A DNA stretch of 64,000 nt from Burkholderiales bacterium (GTDB taxonomy: Bacteria > Pseudomonadota > Gammaproteobacteria > Burkholderiales > UBA6910), in contig BPKG01000003.1 in assembly GCA_026005015.1 (NCBI GenBank), positions 62,001 through 126,000 on the forward strand, read 5' to 3'. The position numbers and the translations under genes are program-made. This document shows, piece by piece, positions 49,837 through 62,585 of this stretch (its first letter is position 1; each line of letters starts with the position of its first letter). Under the pieces are notes generated by a model that was not told the DNA's origin, made no database searches, and worked only from the letters and a program-made list of their open reading frames with translations.

Positions 49837-51855
49837 TCAGTGCACGAACAGCAGCAGCAGGAGCAGCGTGCCGAAGCTGTAAAGAAGATAAATATGGATA
49901 CGCCCGTGTTGCAGCACGCCGATCAGGGCCGACAAGCGCTCCACCGCCCGGGCGACCGGCAGGTACAGCCAGTGCCACAGCCGGTCCTCGACTTTCAGGT
50001 AGTACACCGGGCGCTGGTCGAAACCCGTGGGGAGCTGGCGTTCGGTGCGGAAAAAGGCCTCGAAGATCTGGCGGATCGGCTGGCCGAAGCCCTCGGCGGT
50101 GTCCTGCATGCGGGGGTTGAGCCCGGGGAAGCCGCAGTCCCAGGGGTCCGTCCGGCGCAGCCGCCCGTGATAGAAGCGCTTGACCAGGAGCACGGTGAGG
50201 ACCACAGCGAGGAGGATGACCAGCAGGAACAGGAGCGGGGCGTAGCTCGCCCGCTCGGGGGCGACCGGGGTGAGAAACCACCAACTGCCGCCCGCCGCGC
50301 TCGGCGCGGGGCTCGCCGGGACCAGGACCTCGACGGCGGGGCTCAAGGCGACGATGGCCGCCACCGGGAAGACGCCGAGCAGCACGCACGGCAGGGCCAG
50401 CCAGGCAAGCCCGGCCAGCTCCCACGGGCCCGCGTCGTGGGCCTCCTTGAGCGTCTCCTCCCGCGGCTGGCCGAGGAAGATGACCCCGTAGAACTTCACC
50501 ATCACGTAGGCGCCGAGGGCCGCCGAGAGGACCACCGCGGCGGCGGCCAGGGGGATCAGCATGACGAGATAGGTGTTGGGAAGCCCCGGGGAGAAGAGGA
50601 AGGCCTGCAGCAGGAGCCATTCGGAAACGAAACCGTTCAGGGGCGGCAGGGAGGCGATGGCCAGCACCCCCACCAGGGCGAGGCCCGCGAGCCACGGCAT
50701 GCGGTGGATGAGCCCGCCCAGCTTGCCCAGGTTGCGGCTGCCGGTGGCGTGCAGGACATGCCCGGTGGCGAGGAACAACAGGCTCTTGAACAGCGCGTGG
50801 TTCAGGCAGTGGTAGAGGGCGGCGGTCAAGGCCAGGGCGGCGAGAAGACTCAGGCCGTGGCCGTGGAATACCAACGATAGACCCACTCCCGTAATGATCG
50901 CCCCGATATTTTCGATGGACGAATAGGCGAGCAGCCGCTTCATGTCGGTCTGCACCGCGGCGAACAGCACGCCGTAGAGCATGGTCACCAGCCCGAGGAC
51001 AAGGGCAATCACGCCCCACCACCAGAGCTCGATCCCGATCAGATCGTAGGCGACCCGCAGCAGCCCGTAAACGGCGGTCTTGAGCATCACCCCGCTCATC
51101 ATGGCGGAAACCGGCGAAGGCGCCGCCGGGTGGGCCTCGGGCAGCCACACGTGCAGCGGCACGAGGCCCGCCTTGGCGCCGAAACCCGCAAGCGCCAGCA
51201 GGAACGCCACGGAAGCCCAGAACGGGGAATGGGCGATGCCGCGCATGGCGGCGAAGGTGTAATCTCCCCCGCCCGCCTGCAGCACGCCGAAGGCGAGCAG
51301 GATGGCGATCGCCCCGACGTGGGCGATCAGCAAGTAGAGGAAGCCGGCCCGGCGGATCTCGGGGATGCGATGCTGGGAGATGACCAGAAAGTAGGAGGCC
51401 AGCGCCATGGTCTCCCACGCCACCATGAAGAGGTAGGCGTCGTCGGCCAGCACCACCAGCGCCATGCCGGCGAGGAACAGGTGATACTGGAGGCACAGCA
51501 GCCCCGGGGCGGTCCCTTCGCCGCTGCGGAAGTACCCGGCGGAGAACAGGGAAATGCCCGCGGACGCGGCGCCCAGGAGCAGCAGGAAAAAAGCGGACAG
51601 GGCGTCCAGCCGCACGTGGAAAGGGAGATCGGGCAGGCCCAAGGGCAGCACCTGGCTTGCGGCGGGGGCGTGCATCGCGCTCAAGCCCACGGCGAACAGC
51701 ACGAAGCCCCCCGCCGCTCCCAGGGGGAAGAGGAGGTGCCCGACGAAGCGCACGCTGTGCGGGCGAAGCAGGCCGAGCAGCCCGACGGCGATCCACCCAG
51801 ACACCACCGCCAGCGAGGCGGCCAACGCTAGGCCAGCCGCGGCCTCAGCGGCCAT
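49837..51855 (-). CDS. HyfB/NuoL-like membrane subunit
   Basis: A 672-residue antiporter-like subunit, first gene of the operon. GFGAKAGLVPLHVWLPEAHP, AAPSPVSAMMSGVMLKTAVY, LLAYSSIENIGAIITGVGLS and ALYHCLNHALFKSLLFLATG hold the Lys/His/Glu residues of the proton path. The C-terminal DPWDCGFPGLNPRMQDTAEG region is typical of HyfB. I take the ATG at 51855 with AAGG upstream; a GTG at 51864 is the alternative. Confidence 0.9.
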   Translation of the reverse strand: MAAEAAAGLALAASLAVVSGWIAVGLLGLLRPHSVRFVGHLLFPLGAAGGFVLFAVGLSAMHAPAASQVLPLGLPDLPFHVRLDALSAFFLLLLGAASAGISLFSAGYFRSGEGTAPGLLCLQYHLFLAGMALVVLADDAYLFMVAWETMALASYFLVISQHRIPEIRRAGFLYLLIAHVGAIAILLAFGVLQAGGGDYTFAAMRGIAHSPFWASVAFLLALAGFGAKAGLVPLHVWLPEAHPAAPSPVSAMMSGVMLKTAVYGLLRVAYDLIGIELWWWGVIALVLGLVTMLYGVLFAAVQTDMKRLLAYSSIENIGAIITGVGLSLVFHGHGLSLLAALALTAALYHCLNHALFKSLLFLATGHVLHATGSRNLGKLGGLIHRMPWLAGLALVGVLAIASLPPLNGFVSEWLLLQAFLFSPGLPNTYLVMLIPLAAAAVVLSAALGAYVMVKFYGVIFLGQPREETLKEAHDAGPWELAGLAWLALPCVLLGVFPVAAIVALSPAVEVLVPASPAPSAAGGSWWFLTPVAPERASYAPLLFLLVILLAVVLTVLLVKRFYHGRLRRTDPWDCGFPGLNPRMQDTAEGFGQPIRQIFEAFFRTERQLPTGFDQRPVYYLKVEDRLWHWLYLPVARAVERLSALIGVLQHGRIHIYLLYSFGTLLLLLLFVH

Positions 51856-51994
51856 TGTAAGCACCTTGAATCTTCATGCACTTCCGGCCTTCTCCCTGGA
51901 AAGAAGAGCCGGCCATTCGGTCGGTTCCAGACTTGACATATGTTAATCTTATTATCATCCTACACATTATGAATGTAAATATGATGCGTAGCCA

Positions 51995-52198
51995 ATGCCT
52001 ACCGAAGAACGGACGGCCCGGCTGACCGTCCTCATCGATCCGCGCAAAAAAGCGGTCTTCGAACGCCTGTGCGCCCAGGAAGACCAGACCCCTTCCCAAG
52101 TCGTGCGGCGTCTGATTCGGGGGTACATCGAGCAGCGCCTCGGCCGGCCCTGGAAACCCGGGGAGACCGTGGAGGACACGCTCCGGGACCTGCCTTGA
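51995..52198 (+). CDS. Ribbon-helix-helix DNA-binding protein
   Basis: A 67-residue protein, MPTEERTARLTVLIDPRKKA followed by ERLCAQEDQTPSQVVRRLIR, a ribbon-helix-helix fold like orphan antitoxins or CopG repressors. No toxin follows. An AT-rich region with TTGACA at 51933 lies upstream, shared with the divergent Hyf-like operon, so it might regulate that operon. Confidence 0.75.
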   Translation: MPTEERTARLTVLIDPRKKAVFERLCAQEDQTPSQVVRRLIRGYIEQRLGRPWKPGETVEDTLRDLP

Positions 52199-52245
52199 GA
52201 AGCCGGCCACCGGCCGATCCGTACCAGGCCGGAGCGCCAAGAAAA

Positions 52246-52265
52246 AAGGCGGCTCACGCCGCCTT
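52246..52265 (-). terminator. Rho-independent terminator
   Basis: AAGGCGGC-loop-GCCGCCTT followed on the minus strand by a run of T, 22 bases after the stop of the DsrE-like gene. It ends the leftward transcript and may also stop the rightward RHH gene. Confidence 0.8.
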
Positions 52266-52286
52266 CTCGCGGGAACTTGCGTAGCG

Positions 52287-52736
52287 CTACGGCTTCAAGT
52301 ACACGAAGCCGTACTTCGCCTGCAGCAGGCCGATCTCGGCCACCCCGGAGGGCACGATGTCCGCCTCCGGGATCACCTTGCTCTTGTCGATCTTGCGCGA
52401 GACCAGGGTGTTGTTGCACACCTTGAACTCGACGCCCCGCTCCTTGAGGGTCTGCACCGTGACCTGGTACGGGTTCTTGTTCTTGTCTTCCGCCCCCTCC
52501 AGCAGAAAGTCGATCCCCTTTCCGTGGGTCACCACCACGATCTTGGACTTGGGATCGGCGTCCAGGTGGTTGCGCACGTTGCGCAGGGCCGCCATCGCGT
52601 TTTCGCTGTCGTTGATGTGGTAGACCACTTTCTGGCTGTAGTCTCCTTCGTAACCTCCCGCTTTCGTCGGGACGGCGACGCCCAACAGGGGGGCCGCCGC
52701 CAAGGCGGCCAACAATGCGCGCTTGCTCTTGACCAT
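52287..52736 (-). CDS. Exported stand-alone DsrE-like protein
   Basis: A 149-residue protein: signal peptide (LLAALAAAPLLGVAVPTKAG) and a single DsrE/DsrF-like domain ([69 protein letters not shown]). Cys in VCNNTL is the likely reactive residue. By hand alignment about 58% of the domain is identical to the C-terminal half of the anti-sigma factor at 53473, so the two are paralogues. It diverges from the sigma factor gene with a mirror-image promoter. Probably a periplasmic sulfur or thiol handling protein (inferred). Confidence 0.85.
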   Translation of the reverse strand: MVKSKRALLAALAAAPLLGVAVPTKAGGYEGDYSQKVVYHINDSENAMAALRNVRNHLDADPKSKIVVVTHGKGIDFLLEGAEDKNKNPYQVTVQTLKERGVEFKVCNNTLVSRKIDKSKVIPEADIVPSGVAEIGLLQAKYGFVYLKP

Positions 52737-52841
52737 GGTTCCATGCCTCCTCGTCACGTTATCCATCGGTAGTCGGCCGGGACATGCCGGCAGCCGGGAC
52801 TTGCCCGCGCCACCGGCCGACCTTCAAGCCGTTCCCGCCAG

Positions 52842-52919
52842 AAAATACTCAAGAAACCGCGGTTTTATTCCCGAGCCGGTAGAATCCCGGGAATAAGACG
52901 GCGACAAAGCCGGTATTAA
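52842..52919. promoter_or_regulatory. Mirror-image divergent ECF-type promoters
   Basis: CGGGAATAA occurs on both strands (52888-52896 rightward; 52873-52865 leftward), each followed after 17 bases by TATTAA (52914-52919) or TATTTT (52847-52842). The pair lies between the DsrE gene and the sigma factor gene. Spacing and identity suggest that the sigma factor drives both itself and the DsrE gene. The rightward -10 is close to the GTG, which would make that message leaderless. Confidence 0.55.
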
Positions 52920-52927
52920 GGAAAAAA

Positions 52928-53476
52928 GTGCGTCTGAGGGGCACAAACGAGCGCTTCGAGCGGCTGGTCATGGCACACATGGACGCCGCGTACAATCTGG
53001 CGTACTGGATCACCCGGGACCCCCACGAAGCCGAGGAGGCGGTGCAGGAAGCGATGCTGCGGGCCTACCGGTTTTTCGATTCGTTCCATGGCGAAAACGG
53101 GAAGGCTTGGCTGTTGGGAATCGTCCGCAACACCTGCTACACCCTGTACAGCCGCAACCGGCCGTCCCGGGAACAGGAGGCGTTCGACGAGGAGCAGCAC
53201 ACGCCCAACGGCCCGGCCTGGGAGTTCGCCCTCTCCGATCCCGAAGCGGCGGCGATCCGGCACGCCGAGCGGGACCTGGTGAACCGGGCCATCGAGGCCT
53301 TGCCGGCGGAGTATCGGGAAGTGCTGGTGCTGCGGGAGCTGGAAGGGATGTCCTACAAGGAGATCGCCCGGGCCCTGGGGATTCCCATGGGCACGGTGAT
53401 GTCCCGGCTCGCCCGGGGGCGGAGCCTGATTCAGCGCGCCCTGGTCGCCCGCTTCAGACAGGAAGATCGGGGATGA
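52928..53476 (+). CDS. ECF sigma factor
   Basis: A 182-residue RpoE-like ECF sigma factor. Region 2 (FERLVMAHMDAAYNLAYWIT, EEAVQEAMLRAYRFFDSFHG) and region 4 (LPAEYREVLVLRELEGMSYK, EIARALGIPMGTVMSRLARG) are intact. The GTG start is preceded by AAGGAAAAAA. It overlaps its anti-sigma gene by four bases (ATGA). Target promoters are probably those with CGGGAATAA. Confidence 0.93.
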   Translation: MRLRGTNERFERLVMAHMDAAYNLAYWITRDPHEAEEAVQEAMLRAYRFFDSFHGENGKAWLLGIVRNTCYTLYSRNRPSREQEAFDEEQHTPNGPAWEFALSDPEAAAIRHAERDLVNRAIEALPAEYREVLVLRELEGMSYKEIARALGIPMGTVMSRLARGRSLIQRALVARFRQEDRG

Positions 53477-54180
53477 ACTGCCACGAAACCCGCGAGCTGC
53501 TCCATGCCTACGTGGACGGGGAGCTGGACCTGGTCACCTCGCTTGCGCTGGAGCGGCACCTGGCCGGATGCGCCGCCTGCCGAGGGCAGCAATCGGCGGC
53601 CCTGGCGGTGCGGGAAGCCGTCGCTCGCGGCGCGGCCCGCCATCCGGCGCCGCCGCGCCTGCGGCGCGGGGTACAGCGCCGGCTCCAGACCCTCCGGGAT
53701 GCCCACGGCGGGAGCGGCTGGCGCCGCTGGCTCCTGCCCGTTACCCTTCCGGTCGCCGGCGCCGCGCTGGCCCTCGCCCTGTGGGTGGGGGTTCTGCAAC
53801 CCGAAAAGTCCCCCTTCGCCGCGCCCGCGGCGGAGAAAGTGGTCTATCACATCAACGACAGCCGCAACGCCGCCGCCGCGCTGCGCAATCTCTCCAACCA
53901 CCTGGAGCAGTCCCCGAACGCCCGCATCGTGGTGGTGGCCCATAACGACGGGGTCGATTTCCTTCTGCAGGGCGCCCGGGACAGCGAAGGCCGGCCGTTC
54001 GCGATCATGGTGTCGGAGCTCAAGGCCCGGGGGGTGGACTTCCGGGTCTGCGGCAACACCCTGACCCGCCGGCACATCGAGCCCGCCCGCCTCATTCCCC
54101 AGGCCACCCTGGTGCCTTCGGGAGTCGCCGAGATCGCCCGGCTCCAGACCCGGGAAGGCTTCCGTTACTTGAAGCCCTGA
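53473..54180 (+). CDS. Anti-sigma factor with zinc-finger N-terminus and periplasmic DsrE-like domain
   Basis: A 235-residue fusion. Residues 1-40 form a zf-HC2 anti-sigma domain ([32 protein letters not shown] with His-x3-Cys-x2-Cys). A single helix follows near residues 85-105 ([20 protein letters not shown]). The C-terminal 115 residues are a DsrE-like domain, [20 protein letters not shown] to EGFRYLKP, outside the membrane by this topology. The conserved Cys is in FRVCGNTL. I infer that the domain senses a periplasmic signal, perhaps sulfane sulfur or its stand-alone paralogue, and releases sigma. I do not know of a described case. Confidence 0.9.
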   Translation: MNCHETRELLHAYVDGELDLVTSLALERHLAGCAACRGQQSAALAVREAVARGAARHPAPPRLRRGVQRRLQTLRDAHGGSGWRRWLLPVTLPVAGAALALALWVGVLQPEKSPFAAPAAEKVVYHINDSRNAAAALRNLSNHLEQSPNARIVVVAHNDGVDFLLQGARDSEGRPFAIMVSELKARGVDFRVCGNTLTRRHIEPARLIPQATLVPSGVAEIARLQTREGFRYLKP

Positions 54181-54271
54181 CCCGGCTTCAGGACCGGAAA
54201 CTCTCCCGCCGGTTACAATGGAGCCGCGGGCGCCGCACGATAGCGCCCGGTCGATACCGAAATCGAACCGC

Positions 54272-54538
54272 GTGAACGTCTGCAAGCATCTCGTGATCCG
54301 CGGCCGCGTCCAGGGAGTGGGGTTCCGCTACTCCATGGTGCGCAAGGCCCGGGAGCTGGGCGTCACCGGCTGGGTGCGAAACCTGCGCAGCGGGGACGTG
54401 GAAGCCATGGTGGAGGGCAGCCCGGAAGCGGTGGAGGCCATGATCGCCTGGGCGCGCAGAGGCCCGCCGGGCGCCCACGTCGCCGCCGTGGACATCCGCG
54501 AGGGGGAAGGCAGCTACGCGGATTTCGACATCCGGTAG
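54272..54538 (+). CDS. acyP: Acylphosphatase
   Basis: An 88-residue acylphosphatase. [20 protein letters not shown] contains the phosphate loop with catalytic Arg, and [20 protein letters not shown] contains the catalytic Asn. It hydrolyses acyl phosphates. GTG start giving the usual family N-terminus; an ATG at 54218 would add a non-homologous stretch. Confidence 0.92.
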   Translation: MNVCKHLVIRGRVQGVGFRYSMVRKARELGVTGWVRNLRSGDVEAMVEGSPEAVEAMIAWARRGPPGAHVAAVDIREGEGSYADFDIR

Positions 54539-54591
54539 TAGGCGCGAGACGCCGGCCCACGAGCAACGACGCCCGAAACACGAACCCCGGG

Positions 54592-54966
54592 CTACTCGTT
54601 ACCTCCTTCGGCGTCATGGGAGACCGTCCGGCCGTCCTGGTCCAGATCGAGGACGCGCACGGCGCTGCGGGCGAGACGGCAACGCCTGAGCTGCGCGAGA
54701 ACGGGCATCTCCGCCAGGGCCTTTTCGGGAAGCTTGTCCCAGTCGATGCCCTCCGGCGCAGGAAGAGGGTTGGGCGCCTCGATCGTTCCCTCCGGCGTGA
54801 CGATCAGGGAAACCGGCAGATCGTGGGCCTCGACGGGAAAGTCGTCGAGAAGCTGAAGCGGGTGCACGGTGGTGGCGACCGGCATCGGCGGATTGCCCAG
54901 CTTCCGCAGGATCCTGTACTCCAGACCCCGCCTCCCGCGCGGACGCCTTGTCCTTGAAGCGAAGCA
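54592..54966 (-). pseudogene. Truncated 5-formyltetrahydrofolate cyclo-ligase-like gene
   Basis: The 97-residue frame has VATTVHPLQLLDDFPVEAHD and LPVSLIVTPEGTIEAPNPLP, the C-terminal part of a cyclo-ligase/MTHFSD-like domain. Upstream, LRFKDKASARE and GLEYRILRKLGNPP continue the match but in two frames, with an indel in a G-rich run near 54927. The first half of the protein is missing; it ends exactly where the lhr gene begins. Remnant, probably inactive. Confidence 0.6.
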
Positions 54967-59310
<4,344 letters not shown>

Positions 59311-59334
59311 GGGCGGAGGTTAGCCGCGGCCGCA

Positions 59335-59421
59335 CAGTTGATCAAGGCGGTGGCCAATGCGCGGGACGTGCCCTACCAGTCCCTCATCAAGGTGTGGCTG
59401 GAGGAGAAGCTTTCCGCCTGA
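59335..59421 (+). pseudogene. C-terminal remnant of an antitoxin gene
   Basis: The plus-strand frame ends QLIKAVANARDVPYQSLIKV then WLEEKLSA and a stop, the C-terminal end of CopG/BrnA-type antitoxins. No start or N-terminal part remains, and lhr begins 25 bases away on the other strand. Remnant. Confidence 0.5.
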
Positions 59422-59446
59422 TCCAAGTCCCGAGCGCGGGCGCCCT

Positions 59447-61045
59447 TCACGAACCCACCTCGCCGCTTTCCTCCCGGGTTTCGCCTTCGCGCGCTTTCGG
59501 CGGCTCGGCGGGCAGGGGCGCGACGGCGGGCACTTCGGGCACCTGGCAGCCGGTGAGGCAGCACCGGCCGGGCTGGCGGTTGCGGGTGATGGGGCGCCCG
59601 GGGCTCGCCAGCGCCTCCCGTCCCAGCAGCCGCTCCACCAGGTCCACCTTGTTGCCCAGGGGGTAGTGGCGGAAGATCTCCATCTTCATCGCCTCCGGAG
59701 AGCCGCCGCCGTGCAGCGAGATGACCGAGTACCAGCCGCCGGCGTAGGAGGCGGTCACGTCCTCCAGGAGCCGGGCCACCTCCATGCGTTTTTCATAGGG
59801 AATGTCGGGTCGGCCCCGCAGCACCTCGGCCAGGGTTCCCGCGGTGTGGGGGTTGTGGTCCTCCTCCGGCCCGGGCAGCGCCACCACCAGTCCCCCGGAC
59901 ACGTAGTGGGCGATCCGGTGCATGTCGTAGATCTGGGTCGAGAGGAGGAGCTTGCCCACGTTGGCGAATACGGGCTCCGGCTCGAATCCACCCGACGGGT
60001 CCCTCATCCCGTAGACCGAGGCGGCCACGCCGCAGGCGAAAAAGCCCTCCACGATCTTGATCAGCTCCACCATGGCGTCGCGCAGATGGTGGACGCGCTC
60101 CAGGTCCAGCCCGTTCGCCTCGCACATGAGGGCCCCCGCGCCGATCAGCAAGTCCCCGAACCCGGCCCGGGCGCCGATGCAGGAATGGCGATGGTGGGTG
60201 GCGTAGGTGCGGGTGAGATACTCGGAGTGCTCCCACTCGCCGGCGAGGAACACCCGCTCCCAGGGCACGAACACCCGGTCGAAGTGCACCACCGCGGTGG
60301 TCTGGCCGTAGCGGGCACTGAACCTGGCCCCAGGTTCCCCCGGGCGCCCCGCCGGCCGCGCCACCAGGGTGATTCCCGGCGCGTCCACCGGCACCGCGCA
60401 ACACACGGCGAAGTCCGCGTCCCGCTCGGTCATGTTCCGGCAGGGCATCACCAGCAGCTCGTGGGCCAGGGGCGCGCCGGTGACGATCGCCTTCACCCCC
60501 TGGATCACCAGGCCGTCGGCGCGTCGCTCCGCGATGCGCACGTAGCTCTCCGCGATCGGCTGCTCGTGGGGGCGGAGGCTGCGGTCCCCCTTGCCGTCGG
60601 TCATGGCCACCGCGCAGGTGAGGTCCCCCTCCTCGACGAAGCGCAGGTACTCCATGAGCCGCGGGTGATACTCGGTGCCCCGGTCCTGGTCGATCCGGTA
60701 GGTGGCCTGGAAGATGGCGTTGAGGGCGTCCTGGGTGAGATAGCGCTGGGCGCAGCCCGACGCCTGGCACACCAGGCGCACCGCCTCCAGCTTGTTGAGG
60801 AGGTCCGCCCCGGAGCGGTTGATGTGGAGAAAGCGGTTCACGACCCGCCCGCCCGGGGCCTGCTGGGCGGTCATCACCGGGCGCAGCCGCTCGTTGCGCG
60901 CGAAGTCGTAGGTCACGCCGATGGCGTTGAGTCCCGGGGCGAACAGGGGCTCGTCGGGCACGCTCTCCACCCGCCGGCCGTTGACGAACACCCGGGGCTT
61001 GTGCTTTCGCAGGGATTCCCGATAGTCGGCGGCGGACATCAGCAT
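59447..61045 (-). CDS. HpaB/AbfD family protein with altered Fe-S ligands
   Basis: A 532-residue flavoprotein of the 4-hydroxyphenylacetate 3-hydroxylase / 4-hydroxybutyryl-CoA dehydratase family. NRFLHINRSGADLLNKLEAV, TEYHPRLMEYLRFVEEGDLT and VFDRVFVPWERVFLAGEW-like segments are typical (here VHFDRVFVPWERVFLAGEW). In AbfD the [4Fe-4S] cluster uses Cys99, Cys103, His292 and Cys299. Here the first Cys (Cys98) and the His (HHRHSC) remain, but the second is Tyr and the last is Ala. So it probably lacks the cluster and acts as a flavin enzyme. A Cys-rich tail (GRCCLTGCQVP) is unusual. GGAGG precedes the ATG. Confidence 0.8.
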   Translation of the reverse strand: MLMSAADYRESLRKHKPRVFVNGRRVESVPDEPLFAPGLNAIGVTYDFARNERLRPVMTAQQAPGGRVVNRFLHINRSGADLLNKLEAVRLVCQASGCAQRYLTQDALNAIFQATYRIDQDRGTEYHPRLMEYLRFVEEGDLTCAVAMTDGKGDRSLRPHEQPIAESYVRIAERRADGLVIQGVKAIVTGAPLAHELLVMPCRNMTERDADFAVCCAVPVDAPGITLVARPAGRPGEPGARFSARYGQTTAVVHFDRVFVPWERVFLAGEWEHSEYLTRTYATHHRHSCIGARAGFGDLLIGAGALMCEANGLDLERVHHLRDAMVELIKIVEGFFACGVAASVYGMRDPSGGFEPEPVFANVGKLLLSTQIYDMHRIAHYVSGGLVVALPGPEEDHNPHTAGTLAEVLRGRPDIPYEKRMEVARLLEDVTASYAGGWYSVISLHGGGSPEAMKMEIFRHYPLGNKVDLVERLLGREALASPGRPITRNRQPGRCCLTGCQVPEVPAVAPLPAEPPKAREGETREESGEVGS

Positions 61046-61210
61046 GGCGGCACCCTCCGGATGGCAAGGCATACAGAAAAGCCCGGCGCTTTTAAATTGT
61101 TACACGCCCTCCCGCCCCCTTGGGGAAAGGTCGGCGGGCAAGCCGAAACGGACCGGGGAGCGGTCGGCGCGGAACCCCGGCTGCCCCGTGGTATCCCGGC
61201 CGCCGGGCGC

Positions 61211-62575
61211 TCAACCGCTCGCGAGCTCCTTGGGCCGGCCGCGCTCGTCCACGGTGCGCAACACTACCGGCCGGCGCCAGACCCGGTGGACGTACTGGAT
61301 CACCTTGCGCGCCCGCTCCAGGTCCAGGCCGCGGCCATCGAGCTGATGGTCGTGGGTGAGCTCCAGCGTGCCGTCCAGGTGGACGTGGGTCACGGCGACC
61401 GACGGGGCGCCGAAGTTGAACTTGGGCGCGAGCAGCTTTTCCCGCAGGGTTTCGATGTCCCCCTGCTCCACCCGGATGTCGCCCCCGGGGGCCGCCACGT
61501 ACTCGAACAGGCGCAACTCCTCGGCCAGGTCCTCGGTCAGGTAATTGCGCACGAAGCTGAAGTCGTCGTCCTCCTGCATGACCTGACGGGCGAAGGGTGC
61601 GCCCCGCTCGGCCACGATGCTCTCCCACATCTTGAAGCCCAGGTGGTACGGGTTGATGGTGAGGGCGATCTCCCGCCCCCCGGCGTAGGGGCGCACCACG
61701 TCCGAATGGGCCTTGATCGCGTCCAGGTAGACCTGCTGGGGGAGAAAATCCGCCTTGCGCAGGAGCTGGGCGTGCCAGAAGCTCGCCCATCCCTCGTTCA
61801 TGATCTGGCAGGCGAACACGGGGTAGAAGTAGAAGGACTCCTCCCGCACGACGAGAAAGATGTCCCGCTCCCAGCCTTCCAGCTCCGGCGCGTAGTGGGC
61901 GATGAACCACAGCAGATCCCGTTCGGGCGCGGGGGGCACCGGCGCGCGCTTGCGCTCCTTGGGGGGAGTCGGCCTTTCCCGCCCGCCGGCCAGCTTGTCG
62001 AAGCGGCTCATGAACTCCCCCGACACCGGCGGGGCCTTTTCGGGCAGGTATTCCGGGTAGCGCGGCCGCCGCAGGCCCAGGTGCACGTTCACGTACTGCT
62101 CCAGAGCGAGGGCCGCGTCCAGCACGGCTTCCACCCGCGCCTCCCCGTAGACCTCGATCGCTTCGGTGATCTGGCGGGCGTGGGCGGCCGCCTGCTCGAC
62201 GATGTGGTAGCCCACCTCCTCCTGGGTCCGTTTGAACAGCAGGTTGTTCTTGGCGAAATCGGCGTGGCCCAGGACGTGGGCCATCACCAGGGTGTTCTCT
62301 TCGAGGCTGTTGCGCTGGGCCAGGTAGGCCCGGTTGGGGTTGCCGGGAAAGACCACCTCGAACAGCCGCGAATGCCCCATGCGGTGCTGGACGAACTGGT
62401 AGATGTAGCGCACGCCGAAGGACCAGTGGGGCATGCGCACCGGCAGCCCGTAGACCGCCACCTCGGTCATAAAGCTGTCGGGGACCGTCTCGAAGCTGAC
62501 CGGGTAGTAGTCGAGCCCCTCCTCGCGGGCGAGGCTTTCGAGCTTGGCGCAATAGCTGGCGAGGGAATCGTCCAT
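61211..62575 (-). CDS. SpoVR family protein
   Basis: A 454-residue SpoVR/YcgB protein. VYGLPVRMPHWSFGVRYIYQ, NEGWASFWHAQLL and TINPYHLGFKMWESI are the hallmark regions, rich in conserved His and Glu that suggest a metal site. It is the third gene of the prkA-yeaH-spoVR set, ten bases after yeaH, known for stationary-phase and nitrogen-stress expression in enterobacteria. Molecular function is not settled. Confidence 0.93.
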   Translation of the reverse strand: MDDSLASYCAKLESLAREEGLDYYPVSFETVPDSFMTEVAVYGLPVRMPHWSFGVRYIYQFVQHRMGHSRLFEVVFPGNPNRAYLAQRNSLEENTLVMAHVLGHADFAKNNLLFKRTQEEVGYHIVEQAAAHARQITEAIEVYGEARVEAVLDAALALEQYVNVHLGLRRPRYPEYLPEKAPPVSGEFMSRFDKLAGGRERPTPPKERKRAPVPPAPERDLLWFIAHYAPELEGWERDIFLVVREESFYFYPVFACQIMNEGWASFWHAQLLRKADFLPQQVYLDAIKAHSDVVRPYAGGREIALTINPYHLGFKMWESIVAERGAPFARQVMQEDDDFSFVRNYLTEDLAEELRLFEYVAAPGGDIRVEQGDIETLREKLLAPKFNFGAPSVAVTHVHLDGTLELTHDHQLDGRGLDLERARKVIQYVHRVWRRPVVLRTVDERGRPKELASG

Positions 62576-62585
62576 GGGGTCGCCG

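Noticed and set aside
51938-51961. Possible Fur box upstream of the Hyf-like operon (around TTAATCTTATTATCATCC)
   Set aside because: The match to the Fur consensus is weak and the operon has no link to iron; it may only be AT-rich promoter sequence.
52246-52265. Hairpin considered as a riboswitch part
   Set aside because: A simple perfect stem followed by a T-run after a gene end is a terminator.
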